A DNA stretch of 64,000 nucleotides from Xanthomarina sp035306705 (GTDB taxonomy: Bacteria > Bacteroidota > Bacteroidia > Flavobacteriales > Flavobacteriaceae), in contig NZ_DATGNO010000078.1 in NCBI RefSeq assembly GCF_035306705.1, positions 8,715 through 72,714 on the forward strand, given 5' to 3'. The position numbers were made by a program, and so were the translations under genes. This document shows, in pieces, positions 24,133-32,843 of this stretch. The first letter of the stretch is position 1, and the number at the start of each line of letters is the position of its first letter. The notes under the pieces are model-generated. The model worked only from the letters and a program-made list of their open reading frames with translations. It searched no databases and had not been told where the DNA came from.

Positions 24133-26064
24133 ATGAAAAAAACGACTTTTTTATTTTTTGTATTCCTGATGTCTGCCTTCTTTTGGCAAGGCTATGCACA
24201 GACGGGTAATACCTGTGGTGACCCTCTAATAATTACAGGGCTACCCTTCTTAGTTACCGACAACACGTCAAACTATGGCGATGATTATGGGCCTGCTGAC
24301 CGTCCACCTCTTGCTACTGGTGCAGTTGGAAACCCGAACGCCTCTTACCTAGGCGGAGACGATGTGGTGTATAGTTATACTCCTGCCGCCAATGGATCTA
24401 TTGATATTTCCGTGACAAATCACGGTACTTGGGCTGGTGTTTTTGTGTTTACAGGATGTCCTTTCGCCAGCACGGTTGGCGGACATACAACTTCATCCTC
24501 TTCAACAGAGCTAAAAGTTAATTCTCTCCCTGTTGTTTCTGGAGAGACTTACTATATCGTTATCTCGACTTATGCTGCGCCTCAATCTACTTCTTACACT
24601 CTTAATGTGAGTGAGAATCTGCCTGATTGTCCTATTCTACAAGCCAATATTGGGGATGCATGTGATGATGGAAATCCAAATACTGTTGGTGATGTTGTAA
24701 CAGCAGATTGTGAATGTCTTGGTGAAGCCGCTGGTTCTGATACCTGCGCCGATGCTATAGCTTTAGTTTGTAATGCTAGTCCTGTAACCTATTCTCCTGT
24801 TGGTTCAACTGCTGTTGCACCGTCAGGATGTTCTATTGGAGCTAATGGTATTTGGTTCTCTTTTTTAGGTACTGGTGCTGATATTACCATTAATTCCTCA
24901 GCTGATTTTGATCACAAAATGTCCATGCAAACGGGTGCTTGTGGAGCATTAGACTGGATTGCTTGTAAAGATGGTTCTTCTGGTGCTGAAACTTATACGA
25001 TTTCATCTACTGTAGCTAATCAAATGTACTATGTGTATGTTGCTCATTTTAGCACTATCACAAATCCTACAGGCACTATCACAATCAGCCTTGATTGTGC
25101 TGTAGTTCCAAATTGTACTGCCCCAGCATTGACTCTTGCAGTTCAAGATGCTGTTGGCGCTCCAATTGTTGATTGTTTAAATACGGGCGATGAATACTAT
25201 GTATTGGCAACGCTTTCAGGTGGAGATGGTAACACGTCTTACAATGTATCTGCTAATGCTGGAAATGTAGTTGAAGTAACGGCTAATGGCTTTGTTGTTT
25301 TAGGTCCATTCGCTCAAGGTGTTGCTGCAAATGTTAATGTTGTTGGTGTTCAGGATCAAGATTGTGTAGTTACAGCAAGTGCTAGTTCACCTGCATTATG
25401 TCCACCGGTTAACAACGATTGCCAAGGTGCTTTACCTCTTGTTTGTGGAGAAACAATTACTGGTAGCACATTTGGAGCAACTGCTTCGGGATTATCGGCA
25501 ACATGTGGGAATTACACCTCTTCTACTGCACGCGACCTATTCTATTCTTTTGAAGCGGATGGTTCAAGCAACTATACCATTTCATTAGATGCGGCTGGTT
25601 CTGGATCTTTTGATGGAGTTCTTTTTGTATATTCAGGTGCATGTGGTTCACTTGTAAGCCTTGGTTGTTCAGATTCAGGTAACCCTGAAGAAATGGAGCT
25701 TCTAGTTCCAGCTGCAGGTACTTATATTGTTAGATTTTTCCGTTATTCAGGAACAGGTGATTTTAGCTTAACCACTACTTGTAACTCATTGTCTATAGAA
25801 AACAATAATTTACTATCAGCTGTAAGCTTGTATCCGAACCCAATGAATGGTAATGCATTCTATATTAATGCTCCAAAATTAAATGGAGAAACGCTTTCAG
25901 TAACTGTAAATGACATGCTTGGAAGAGAAATCCAAAACGGCCAGTATGTTATTTCTGATGGTAAGGTAAAAGTAGACCTGAACCAAGATACAAACGACGG
26001 TATTTACCTAGTAACACTTTCTTTAAAAGGAGAGAATCATGTTTTTAGGGTAGTAAAGCGTTAA
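24133..26064 (+). CDS. secreted multidomain protein with T9SS type A C-terminal sorting domain
   Basis: 643 aa. Signal peptide MKKTTFLFFVFLMSAFFWQGYAQ. The mature part has three Cys-containing beta-sandwich modules of the kind found as pre-peptidase C-terminal-like domains (about residues 25-165, 195-325 and 425-550: for example CADAIALVCNASPVTYS, NGIWFSFLGTG and RDLFYSFEADGSSNYTISL), with a linker carrying a further module. The C terminus from about 555 is a type A sorting domain (SLYPNPMNG, VNDMLGREI, GIYLVTLSLKG, ending VVKR). No catalytic domain is seen, so it is likely an adhesin or binding protein on the surface. GC content looks higher than its surroundings. Confidence 0.85.
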   Translation: MKKTTFLFFVFLMSAFFWQGYAQTGNTCGDPLIITGLPFLVTDNTSNYGDDYGPADRPPLATGAVGNPNASYLGGDDVVYSYTPAANGSIDISVTNHGTWAGVFVFTGCPFASTVGGHTTSSSSTELKVNSLPVVSGETYYIVISTYAAPQSTSYTLNVSENLPDCPILQANIGDACDDGNPNTVGDVVTADCECLGEAAGSDTCADAIALVCNASPVTYSPVGSTAVAPSGCSIGANGIWFSFLGTGADITINSSADFDHKMSMQTGACGALDWIACKDGSSGAETYTISSTVANQMYYVYVAHFSTITNPTGTITISLDCAVVPNCTAPALTLAVQDAVGAPIVDCLNTGDEYYVLATLSGGDGNTSYNVSANAGNVVEVTANGFVVLGPFAQGVAANVNVVGVQDQDCVVTASASSPALCPPVNNDCQGALPLVCGETITGSTFGATASGLSATCGNYTSSTARDLFYSFEADGSSNYTISLDAAGSGSFDGVLFVYSGACGSLVSLGCSDSGNPEEMELLVPAAGTYIVRFFRYSGTGDFSLTTTCNSLSIENNNLLSAVSLYPNPMNGNAFYINAPKLNGETLSVTVNDMLGREIQNGQYVISDGKVKVDLNQDTNDGIYLVTLSLKGENHVFRVVKR

Positions 26065-26103
26065 TTAATTTATAAGCCATATTTAAAAATATGGAATAAA
26101 ATA

Positions 26104-26137
26104 AAAGAGGGATTCCAGAAATGGATCCCTCTTTTTG
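26104..26137 (+). terminator. intrinsic terminator of the T9SS-secreted protein gene
   Basis: AAAGAGGGAT(T)CC pairs with GGATCCCTCTTT with one bulged T, followed by T-run; 40 bp after the stop codon. Confidence 0.85.
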
Positions 26138-26271
26138 GTTAAAAGGTAGTAATAGCTAATATGTGTTTATTAAATGTATAGAATTCCGCTAATTTGTTGA
26201 ATCACAAAACAACATTCTCTTAAATATTGTTAAAATAAAACTAACTTCAGCTGCTTCTAAGATTAAAAAAT

Positions 26272-26279
26272 TAGATTTG
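26272..26279 (+). promoter_or_regulatory. candidate -7 promoter box of the efflux operon
   Basis: TAGATTTG matches TAnnTTTG 41 nt before the ATG at 26321. No convincing -33 partner. Confidence 0.35.
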
Positions 26280-26320
26280 TGATATTAGGAAGGATCCTTA
26301 ACTACTAGATCTCAATTTTA

Positions 26321-27379
26321 ATGAAAAAAAGATACATTCTTTTCACGCTTATTATCTGCGGAATAGTTGCGCTTATTGCCTACCGAATCAGTGCAAATTC
26401 TAAAGCCAGCGGTCCAAAAAACGCACAAAGAACAATCAACGTCATGGGCGTTGAGGGGAAAGTCCTCAAAGCCGAAAAATTTGCTGAGAACCTGACCCTT
26501 TCAGGTACCTTGGAAGCCAATGAGGAAATTCAAATTAGAAGTGAAATTTCAGGAATTGTAGAAAGCATCAATTTTGAAGAAGGGAAAAAGGTTTCAAAAG
26601 GGCAAATTCTTTTTAGAGTGAATGATATAGAGCTACGTGCCCAATTATCGCAAGTAAAAACAGCCCAACAGTTAGCTTCTGAAAATCAGAGAAGAGCCAA
26701 ACTTTTATTGGATAAGCAGGCTATAAGCCAGGAGGAATTTGATGTAGCCAACGCCGATTTTGAATCTGCACGCGCCCAATCCGACCTCATAGCAGCGCAA
26801 TTATCAAAAACAACTGTTCGTGCGCCTTTTGCTGGAACCATAGGTTTACGCTCTATTTCTAAAGGTACTTATGTAACACCTTCAACGCCAATTGCCAATT
26901 TGGTTAATACAAGTCAATTAAAACTCACATTTGCTATTCCAGAAAAATATGTTTCGCGAATGAAAGTAGGCACCTCCTTGACCTTTACTACATCCGATTC
27001 CAAAGAAGAACATACTGCAAAAATTTACGCCTTAGAGCCTCAAGTGGACATTGCCACAAGAACTTTAAGGATGAGAGCTATCGCAGAAAATAAGGACGAT
27101 AAATTGTATCCAGGAACTTTTGCTAACGTAAGCTTACCGCTTGAAACCGTTAAGGATGCTTTACTTGTTCCAACAGAAGCCTTGATTCCTATCCAAAACG
27201 GAAAAAAGATATTTGTAGCAGAAAATGGAAAAGCTAGAGAAGTAGTGGTGGAAACTGGAGCAAGAACAGACAGTGAGGTGCGTGTGCTTTCAGGAATTAA
27301 AGTAGGAGATACCATTTTAACTTCTGGAGTTATGTCGCTCCGAAATGGCACGCCAATAAAAGTGAATTTAAAGAATTAA
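26321..27379 (+). CDS. RND efflux system periplasmic adaptor subunit (membrane fusion protein)
   Basis: 352 aa. N-terminal signal/anchor (YILFTLIICGIVALIAYRI), then lipoyl/barrel-sandwich strands (SGTLEANEEIQIRSEISGIVESI, TTVRAPFAGTIGLRSISKG), an alpha-hairpin (residues ~105-160, LASENQRRAKLLLDKQAISQEE), and a beta-barrel plus membrane-proximal domain. Links the inner-membrane RND pump to the TolC-like channel. First of three genes; the permease starts 8 bp later. Confidence 0.93.
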   Translation: MKKRYILFTLIICGIVALIAYRISANSKASGPKNAQRTINVMGVEGKVLKAEKFAENLTLSGTLEANEEIQIRSEISGIVESINFEEGKKVSKGQILFRVNDIELRAQLSQVKTAQQLASENQRRAKLLLDKQAISQEEFDVANADFESARAQSDLIAAQLSKTTVRAPFAGTIGLRSISKGTYVTPSTPIANLVNTSQLKLTFAIPEKYVSRMKVGTSLTFTTSDSKEEHTAKIYALEPQVDIATRTLRMRAIAENKDDKLYPGTFANVSLPLETVKDALLVPTEALIPIQNGKKIFVAENGKAREVVVETGARTDSEVRVLSGIKVGDTILTSGVMSLRNGTPIKVNLKN

Positions 27380-27387
27380 TCTAAACG

Positions 27388-30300
27388 ATGAGTTTATCTA
27401 CCTTAAGTATTAAACGTCCTGTATTGGCTATAGTCATGAATTTGACCATTATGCTCTTTGGGATTATTGGCTTTACTTATCTTGGAGTACGGGAATTTCC
27501 TTCTATCGATCCAGCACAAATATCTGTAAGTACCAGTTATTCGGGTGCAAATGCTGATATTATTGAATCCCAAATTACAGAACCTCTAGAAAAGGCCATC
27601 AATGGTATTGATGGGATCAGGAATATTACGTCTTCAAGTAACCAAGGTTCCAGTAGAATTAGTATTGAATTCAACCTAGATAAAGATCTTGAAGAGGCTG
27701 CCAATGATGTGCGTGATAAAGTATCACAAGCCATAAGAAGTTTACCTCAAGATATTGATGCCGCACCTGTGGTTTCAAAGGCTGATGCCGATTCTCGTGC
27801 TATTATTTCCATGACAGTTCAAAGTGATAATAGAAACATTTTGGAGCTTACAGATTATGCGGATAATGTTTTAGCCCAACGTTTGCAAACTATTCCTGGA
27901 GTTAGTAGCGTCCAAATTTGGGGACAGCGCAAGTATGCCATGCGTTTATGGATCGATCCTTTAAAATTAGCATCTTATGGTGTTACTGTATCTGAAGTAA
28001 GAAAAGCGTTATTATCTCAAAACGTCGAGTTGCCTTCAGGTAAATTAACGGGAGCCAATACCGAATTGACCATAAAAACGATCGGCAATTTATCTACCGA
28101 AGAAGAATTTAATGATATAATCATCTTCGCTGAAGATGGGAAAGTGGTGCGTTTTAGTGATATAGGAAACGCCACTTTGGAAGCCGAAAATATGGAAACC
28201 AAGTTGAGCGACTCTGGGCAGCCTATGGTTGCTTTGGCCATTGTACCACAACCTGGAACCAATTATGTGGCCATAGCGGACGCCTTCTATGAGGAATTTG
28301 AGAAACTTAAAAAGGATTTGCCAGCCGACTTTAAGTTGAACATTGTGATTGACGATACCATATTTGTTAAACGTGCCATCACCGAGGTTGTTGAGACTTT
28401 AGCGATTTCTATTGTTTTGGTTATTTTGGTCATCTTTTTCTTCTTTAGAAATTGGTCCATTGCCATGCGTCCACTAATCGATATTCCGGTATCCTTAATT
28501 GCCACATTTTTTATCATGTGGATGTTTGGGTTTTCTATAAATGTATTGACATTGCTTGCTATCGTACTTGCCACAGGATTGGTGGTCGACGACGGGATTG
28601 TGGTTACAGAAAACATCTATAAGAAAGTGGAAGAAGGCATGTCGCCAATTGAGGCCGCGATAAAAGGTTCCAATGAGATTTTCTTTGCAGTTATTTCTAT
28701 TTCAGTAACTCTGGCAGCCGTATTTCTTCCTGTTATTTTCTTGGAAGGTTTTGTGGGCCGATTGTTTAGGGAATTTGGTGTTGTTATTGGTGCTGCGGTA
28801 TTAATTTCAGCATTCGTCTCCTTGTCATTAACGCCCATGTTGAATGCCTATTTGATGAAACCTGGGAAGCAGAATGAAACTAAGTTTTATTTATATACAG
28901 AACCATTTTTTGTGAAGATGAATAAAACCTATGCCAGTTTATTGGAAAAATTCATGAGGAATAAATGGTGGAGCTTTCCTGTATTAGCTATCTGTATTGT
29001 GATGATTGGGTTGTTTTATAGTTTGCTTCAAAAGGAAACAGCACCTTATGATGATAGAAGTTATATTGGACTAAATGTAACGGCTCCAGAAGGTGTATCC
29101 TATGAATATATGGATCGGTTTATGACAGAGATGACCGATTTAATCAATGACTCTATTCCAGAAAAAAAGGTGAGTTTGATTATTACTTCTCCAGGTTGGG
29201 GAGCATCGTCTGTCAATAGTGGCCGTGCTACCATTGCATTAGTGGATCCTAGTGAGCGCAAGCGTTCACAAAAAGAAATTGCTGAAGATCTCTCTCGATG
29301 GACCAAAAACTATGAAAATGCCCGGGTAAGTGTTTCAGAAACACCAACCATTGCTGTAAACAGAAGAGGAGGGATGCCAATTCAATACATCATTCAAGCA
29401 CAGAATTTCGAGAAATTACAAGAAAAAATTCCTGAGTTTATGGAAGAAGCGGGAAACAATCCAGTTTTTTCCAATACCGATGTGAATTTAAAATTCAACA
29501 AACCTGAAATCTATGTTACTATTAATCGTGATAAGGCAAAGAATTTGGGCGTTTCCGTTTTAGACGTTGCACAAACATTACAACTATCATTAAGTGGTCA
29601 ACGTTTCGGTTATTTCATGATGAATGGCAAGCAATACCAAGTTATAGGACAGTTTGACAAGAAGGATCGGAGCAAGCCTATGGATCTTAGATCCATGTAT
29701 GTGAAAAATGATAAAGGAGAATTGATCCAAATGGATAATTTAGTGACAACCGAAGAACATAGTAGTCCGCCACAACTCTATCACAACAACCGTTACATGT
29801 CTGCCACGGTTTCTGCAAGTTTAGCACCAGGGATGAGTATTAGTGATGGTATTGATGCCATGGAGAGTATTCGAGCGAAGGTTCTGGACGATTCTTTTAC
29901 TACCGATTTAGGTGGTGAATCTCGAGATTTTGTGGAAAGTAGTTCTAATACAATGTTCGCTTTTGGATTGGCATTATTACTTATATTTCTTATTTTATCA
30001 GCACAATTTGAAAGTTTTATAGATCCATTTATTATTATTTTAACAGTGCCAATGGCTGTTGCTGGCGCCTTGTTTTCACTATGGCTCTTTGGTCAGACCT
30101 GGAATATTTTCAGTCAAATTGGAACCATCATGTTAATTGGACTCGTTACTAAAAACGGTATTTTAATTGTGGAATTTGCCAACCAACTTCGACAGGAAGG
30201 TGTGGAAAAACATGAGGCTATTTTAAAAGCTTCAGAGTCAAGACTACGTCCTATTTTAATGACGAGTTTAACCATTGCTTTAGGTGCCCTGCCAATTGCA

Positions 30301-30477
30301 ATATCGTTTGGAGCTGCTTCTACAAGTCGTATTGGTATGGGAGTTGTTATTATTGGAGGCACAATGTTTTCCCTTGTTCTTACTTTATTCATCATTCCTT
30401 CTATTTATATGATGTGGTCGAGAAAGAGAAAACACCGTCCAGAATTTGATAAAATTGATAGTTATGAAAACGTTTAA
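27388..30477 (+). CDS. RND efflux permease, AcrB/HAE1 type
   Basis: 1029 aa, full length. The proton relay is present: paired Asp in the TM4 motif GLVVDDGIVVTENIY and Lys in TM10 GLVTKNGILIVEFANQ. Twelve helices in two pseudo-repeats with two large periplasmic loops; N terminus LSTLSIKRPVLAIVMNL is typical. Proton-driven export of hydrophobic or amphipathic compounds; substrate not predictable. Its end overlaps the TolC-family gene by 14 bp. Confidence 0.95.
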   Translation: MSLSTLSIKRPVLAIVMNLTIMLFGIIGFTYLGVREFPSIDPAQISVSTSYSGANADIIESQITEPLEKAINGIDGIRNITSSSNQGSSRISIEFNLDKDLEEAANDVRDKVSQAIRSLPQDIDAAPVVSKADADSRAIISMTVQSDNRNILELTDYADNVLAQRLQTIPGVSSVQIWGQRKYAMRLWIDPLKLASYGVTVSEVRKALLSQNVELPSGKLTGANTELTIKTIGNLSTEEEFNDIIIFAEDGKVVRFSDIGNATLEAENMETKLSDSGQPMVALAIVPQPGTNYVAIADAFYEEFEKLKKDLPADFKLNIVIDDTIFVKRAITEVVETLAISIVLVILVIFFFFRNWSIAMRPLIDIPVSLIATFFIMWMFGFSINVLTLLAIVLATGLVVDDGIVVTENIYKKVEEGMSPIEAAIKGSNEIFFAVISISVTLAAVFLPVIFLEGFVGRLFREFGVVIGAAVLISAFVSLSLTPMLNAYLMKPGKQNETKFYLYTEPFFVKMNKTYASLLEKFMRNKWWSFPVLAICIVMIGLFYSLLQKETAPYDDRSYIGLNVTAPEGVSYEYMDRFMTEMTDLINDSIPEKKVSLIITSPGWGASSVNSGRATIALVDPSERKRSQKEIAEDLSRWTKNYENARVSVSETPTIAVNRRGGMPIQYIIQAQNFEKLQEKIPEFMEEAGNNPVFSNTDVNLKFNKPEIYVTINRDKAKNLGVSVLDVAQTLQLSLSGQRFGYFMMNGKQYQVIGQFDKKDRSKPMDLRSMYVKNDKGELIQMDNLVTTEEHSSPPQLYHNNRYMSATVSASLAPGMSISDGIDAMESIRAKVLDDSFTTDLGGESRDFVESSSNTMFAFGLALLLIFLILSAQFESFIDPFIIILTVPMAVAGALFSLWLFGQTWNIFSQIGTIMLIGLVTKNGILIVEFANQLRQEGVEKHEAILKASESRLRPILMTSLTIALGALPIAISFGAASTSRIGMGVVIIGGTMFSLVLTLFIIPSIYMMWSRKRKHRPEFDKIDSYENV

Positions 30478-31783
30478 TCTCTGGCCACTATATTTATGTA
30501 TCTGTTTGGGAATATTCTCCCTTAAAACACATGCACAGGAATTGTTGACACTTGAACAAGCTGTTGAAATTACCTTGGAAAACAATTACGACATTCGCTT
30601 GGCAAAGAATGAACTAAGGGTGGATTCTCTTGGTGTAAGTCCCGGCTTAGCAGGAATGCTTCCACGAGTTTTTGCACAGGCAAACACTAATAATAGCATC
30701 CAAAACATTACGCAAACACGTTCTGATGGCAACGTTATAGAATTGGATAATGCTCGAAACAACAGTTTTAATTATGGTGTTGGATTGGATTGGACCATTT
30801 TTGATGGTTTAAGCATGTTTGCACGCTACGACCGATTAAAAGAGCTTGAAAACTTGGGGAAGGCAGAATTGCAAAGCACCTTATTAAATCAAGTGAGCGC
30901 TGTTATGAGTACGTATTACGATTTGGTCCAACAACAACAGCAATTAACCGCTTTAGACAGTACGCTAGTGATTTCGAGACAGCGCGTAGAACTTGCGGAT
31001 AACCGATTTAGTATTGGTAAAGCATCCAAGTTAGAAGTACTCAATGCAAAAGTAGATTTAAATACAGACAAGACGCATTATGTCAATCAAAGTGAATTGT
31101 ATGTCAATACGAAGATCCGACTGAATGAAATTATGGCTAGAGATCCAAAAATCGAATTTAAAGTGGTGGATGATGTTTTGATTGCCGATAATTTGAAATT
31201 GGATGATTTGGAACAATTGTCTATGACCCAAAACCCAGAATTACAGAGGCAACTTATAAATAAGCGTATTTCCGAACTGGAGTTAAAGCAGATTAAGGGC
31301 AATCGCTTTCCAAAAATATCTGCAATAACAGGATATAATTTCAATAATTCAGAATCGAGCTTGGGCTTTACCACAAAAAATAATGCCCAAGGTTGGAACT
31401 ACGGATTTGCAGCCAGTATTGATATCTTTAACGGTTCCAACCAAAACAGGAATGAAAAAATAGCAAAGGTCCAAATTGAAAACACAACTCTTGCCATTGC
31501 CCAACAAAAACAAACTATTATATCGCAATTAAATAGCGCATTCCAAACCTATTTAACGAATTTAAATTTGATAGATTTAGAAACGCACAATGAAGAAATT
31601 GCAAAGGAAAACCTGGATATTACTTTGGCTAAATATAAAATAGGAACCATTCCAACCATCGAGTTTAGAGCGGCACAACTTAATTATATTAGAGCCACCT
31701 TGCGTTTGAGTCATGCCAAATACGAAGCAAAACTATCAGAGATTACATTAAAGCAACTCACAGGAAATTTATCATTCCAATAG
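30464..31783 (+). CDS. TolC family outer-membrane efflux channel
   Basis: 439 aa from the ATG at 30464 (overlapping the permease end by 14 bp). Signal peptide MKTFNLWPLYLCICLGIFSLKTHAQ. Two helical repeats with the usual signatures LTLEQAVEITLENNYDIRLAKNEL near the N terminus, and NRFSIGKASKLEVLNAKVDLN and AKYKIGTIPTIEFRAAQLNY in the two halves. Completes the tripartite RND system encoded by the two preceding genes. Confidence 0.92.
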   Translation: MKTFNLWPLYLCICLGIFSLKTHAQELLTLEQAVEITLENNYDIRLAKNELRVDSLGVSPGLAGMLPRVFAQANTNNSIQNITQTRSDGNVIELDNARNNSFNYGVGLDWTIFDGLSMFARYDRLKELENLGKAELQSTLLNQVSAVMSTYYDLVQQQQQLTALDSTLVISRQRVELADNRFSIGKASKLEVLNAKVDLNTDKTHYVNQSELYVNTKIRLNEIMARDPKIEFKVVDDVLIADNLKLDDLEQLSMTQNPELQRQLINKRISELELKQIKGNRFPKISAITGYNFNNSESSLGFTTKNNAQGWNYGFAASIDIFNGSNQNRNEKIAKVQIENTTLAIAQQKQTIISQLNSAFQTYLTNLNLIDLETHNEEIAKENLDITLAKYKIGTIPTIEFRAAQLNYIRATLRLSHAKYEAKLSEITLKQLTGNLSFQ

Positions 31784-31819
31784 GATAAATAATCTTTTTT
31801 TACATTTAAAATCCCGTAC

Positions 31820-31839
31820 GGACAGGTCGCGACCTGTCC
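31820..31839. repeat. 20-bp perfect palindrome
   Basis: GGACAGGTCGCGACCTGTCC, perfect and GC-rich in an AT-rich setting, 36 bp after the efflux operon. It could form a hairpin in RNA or bind a dimeric protein. Confidence 0.75.
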
Positions 31840-31845
31840 CAAATC

Positions 31846-31950
31846 AACAGGAAGAATCCTTCCGTTAATAGGAAGAATCCTTCCTTTAACAGGAAGAACC
31901 CTTCCGAGGTTAACAGGAAGAACCCAACCTAAATTAAAAGGAAGAATCTA
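31846..31950. repeat. tandem repeat of 21-24 bp units, each carrying a small hairpin
   Basis: Units start AACAGGAAGAATCCTTCCGTT (units at 31846, 31867, 31888, 31912 and a partial at 31936), lengths 21, 21, 24 and 24 bp. Each full early unit has GGAAG-AATC-CTTCC, a 5-bp hairpin. Later units decay. There are no spacers, so it is not a CRISPR array. Confidence 0.75.
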
Positions 31951-31968
31951 TATACCTATATGAAATCA

Positions 31969-31986
31969 ATGGAGCACCCGCTCCAT
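31969..31986. other. hairpin ATGGAGC-ACCC-GCTCCAT
   Basis: Seven-bp perfect stem with a 4-nt loop, in the intergenic region after the tandem repeats and 70 bp before the repeat-protein gene. No T-run. Confidence 0.5.
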
Positions 31987-32056
31987 CCAAGAATGATAAA
32001 ACAACCCATAATCCAACCTATTGTTTTATATTTAAGAACCTCTTAGAAATTAAATT

Positions 32057-32392
32057 ATGAAATTACTTATTAGCTTATTTTTAGTTTTATTTTTTGGACT
32101 AACCTGTTCTGCACAAAAAATATTTTCGGTTCAATATGCCAATCAAGCAGATGTAAAAGTGTTTGTAGTAGACTATGAAAATCAAGCCGACTTAAAGGTT
32201 TATAAGGTAAAATACGCCAATCAAGTTGGGAAAAATAATGGAAAATGGTTTTTTACGGAATATGCCAATCAAGCCGATAAAAAAATCTATTATGTAGATT
32301 ATCAAAACCAAGCCGATTTAAAAATTTACTTTGTTGATTATGAAAATCAAGCAGGATGGCGAGATAAATCAAAACAGCATTTAATGTATTAA
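32057..32392 (+). CDS. small secreted protein made of YxNQA-type repeats (DUF6150-like)
   Basis: 111 aa. Signal peptide MKLLISLFLVLFFGLTCSAQ. Nearly the whole mature part is six repeats of a Y-x-N-Q-A-D-x-K-x-[YF] motif spaced about 13 residues apart (VQYANQADVKVF, VDYENQADLKVY, VKYANQVGK, TEYANQADKKIY, VDYQNQADLKIY, VDYENQAGW). The periodicity of alternating hydrophobic residues suggests a beta structure. I believe this is the family named DUF6150, from memory only; function unknown. Monocistronic. Confidence 0.75.
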   Translation: MKLLISLFLVLFFGLTCSAQKIFSVQYANQADVKVFVVDYENQADLKVYKVKYANQVGKNNGKWFFTEYANQADKKIYYVDYQNQADLKIYFVDYENQAGWRDKSKQHLMY

Positions 32393-32503
32393 GACTTTAG
32401 TTTCTTGACTAAAATTCTTTTTTATAAATTGCTAATCTGTTTTAAACTTCATAGAAATTACAAAGGTTTTGGCGATTTTAAAGTGTATTTCAAACCCAAA
32501 ACT

Positions 32504-32647
32504 CTATTCTTTCGACTTTTTAATAATAGCTTTTAGGCGTTCTTTTCGAAGCTCTTTTTCTGCTTTTTTCTTATTAATATGTCTATTGAGCAGCTTGGTG
32601 TGCTTGGCCTTGTTTTTAGTGTTTTTCTGACCTTTAGGTTTTGGCAT
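32504..32647 (-). CDS. 47-aa highly basic protein of unknown function
   Basis: Minus-strand frame with ATG at 32647 and TAG at 32504-32506: begins MPKPKGQKNTKNKAKHTKLL, ends KERLKAIIKKSKE. About 40% Lys+Arg, no hydrophobic segment, predicted helical in the second half. It fills part of the 450-bp gap between the repeat-protein gene and tamB. Similar short basic proteins occur in flavobacteria as far as I recall; an RNA- or ribosome-binding role would be a guess. Confidence 0.6.
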   Translation of the reverse strand: MPKPKGQKNTKNKAKHTKLLNRHINKKKAEKELRKERLKAIIKKSKE

Positions 32648-32843
32648 GAGCTTCTGTTTTAATTCAAGCTGAAGTTTAGTTAAAAAAGCTTAAATTTTCT
32701 ATCAAAAGTATTGAATTTAGAGCTTAAAACTCAAGTTTTAGCTAAATTTAAATCTCATATTTCTGTTTTAGAGTTATTAATATACGTTTTAAAGTGCATT
32801 CACAGTTATTAAAATAATAAATTTGTAATTCAAAAAATACTGC

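Noticed and set aside
31846..31950. Possible CRISPR array (regularly repeated ~22-bp units)
   Set aside because: Units are directly adjacent without unique spacers, differ in length (21 and 24 bp) and no cas genes are near.
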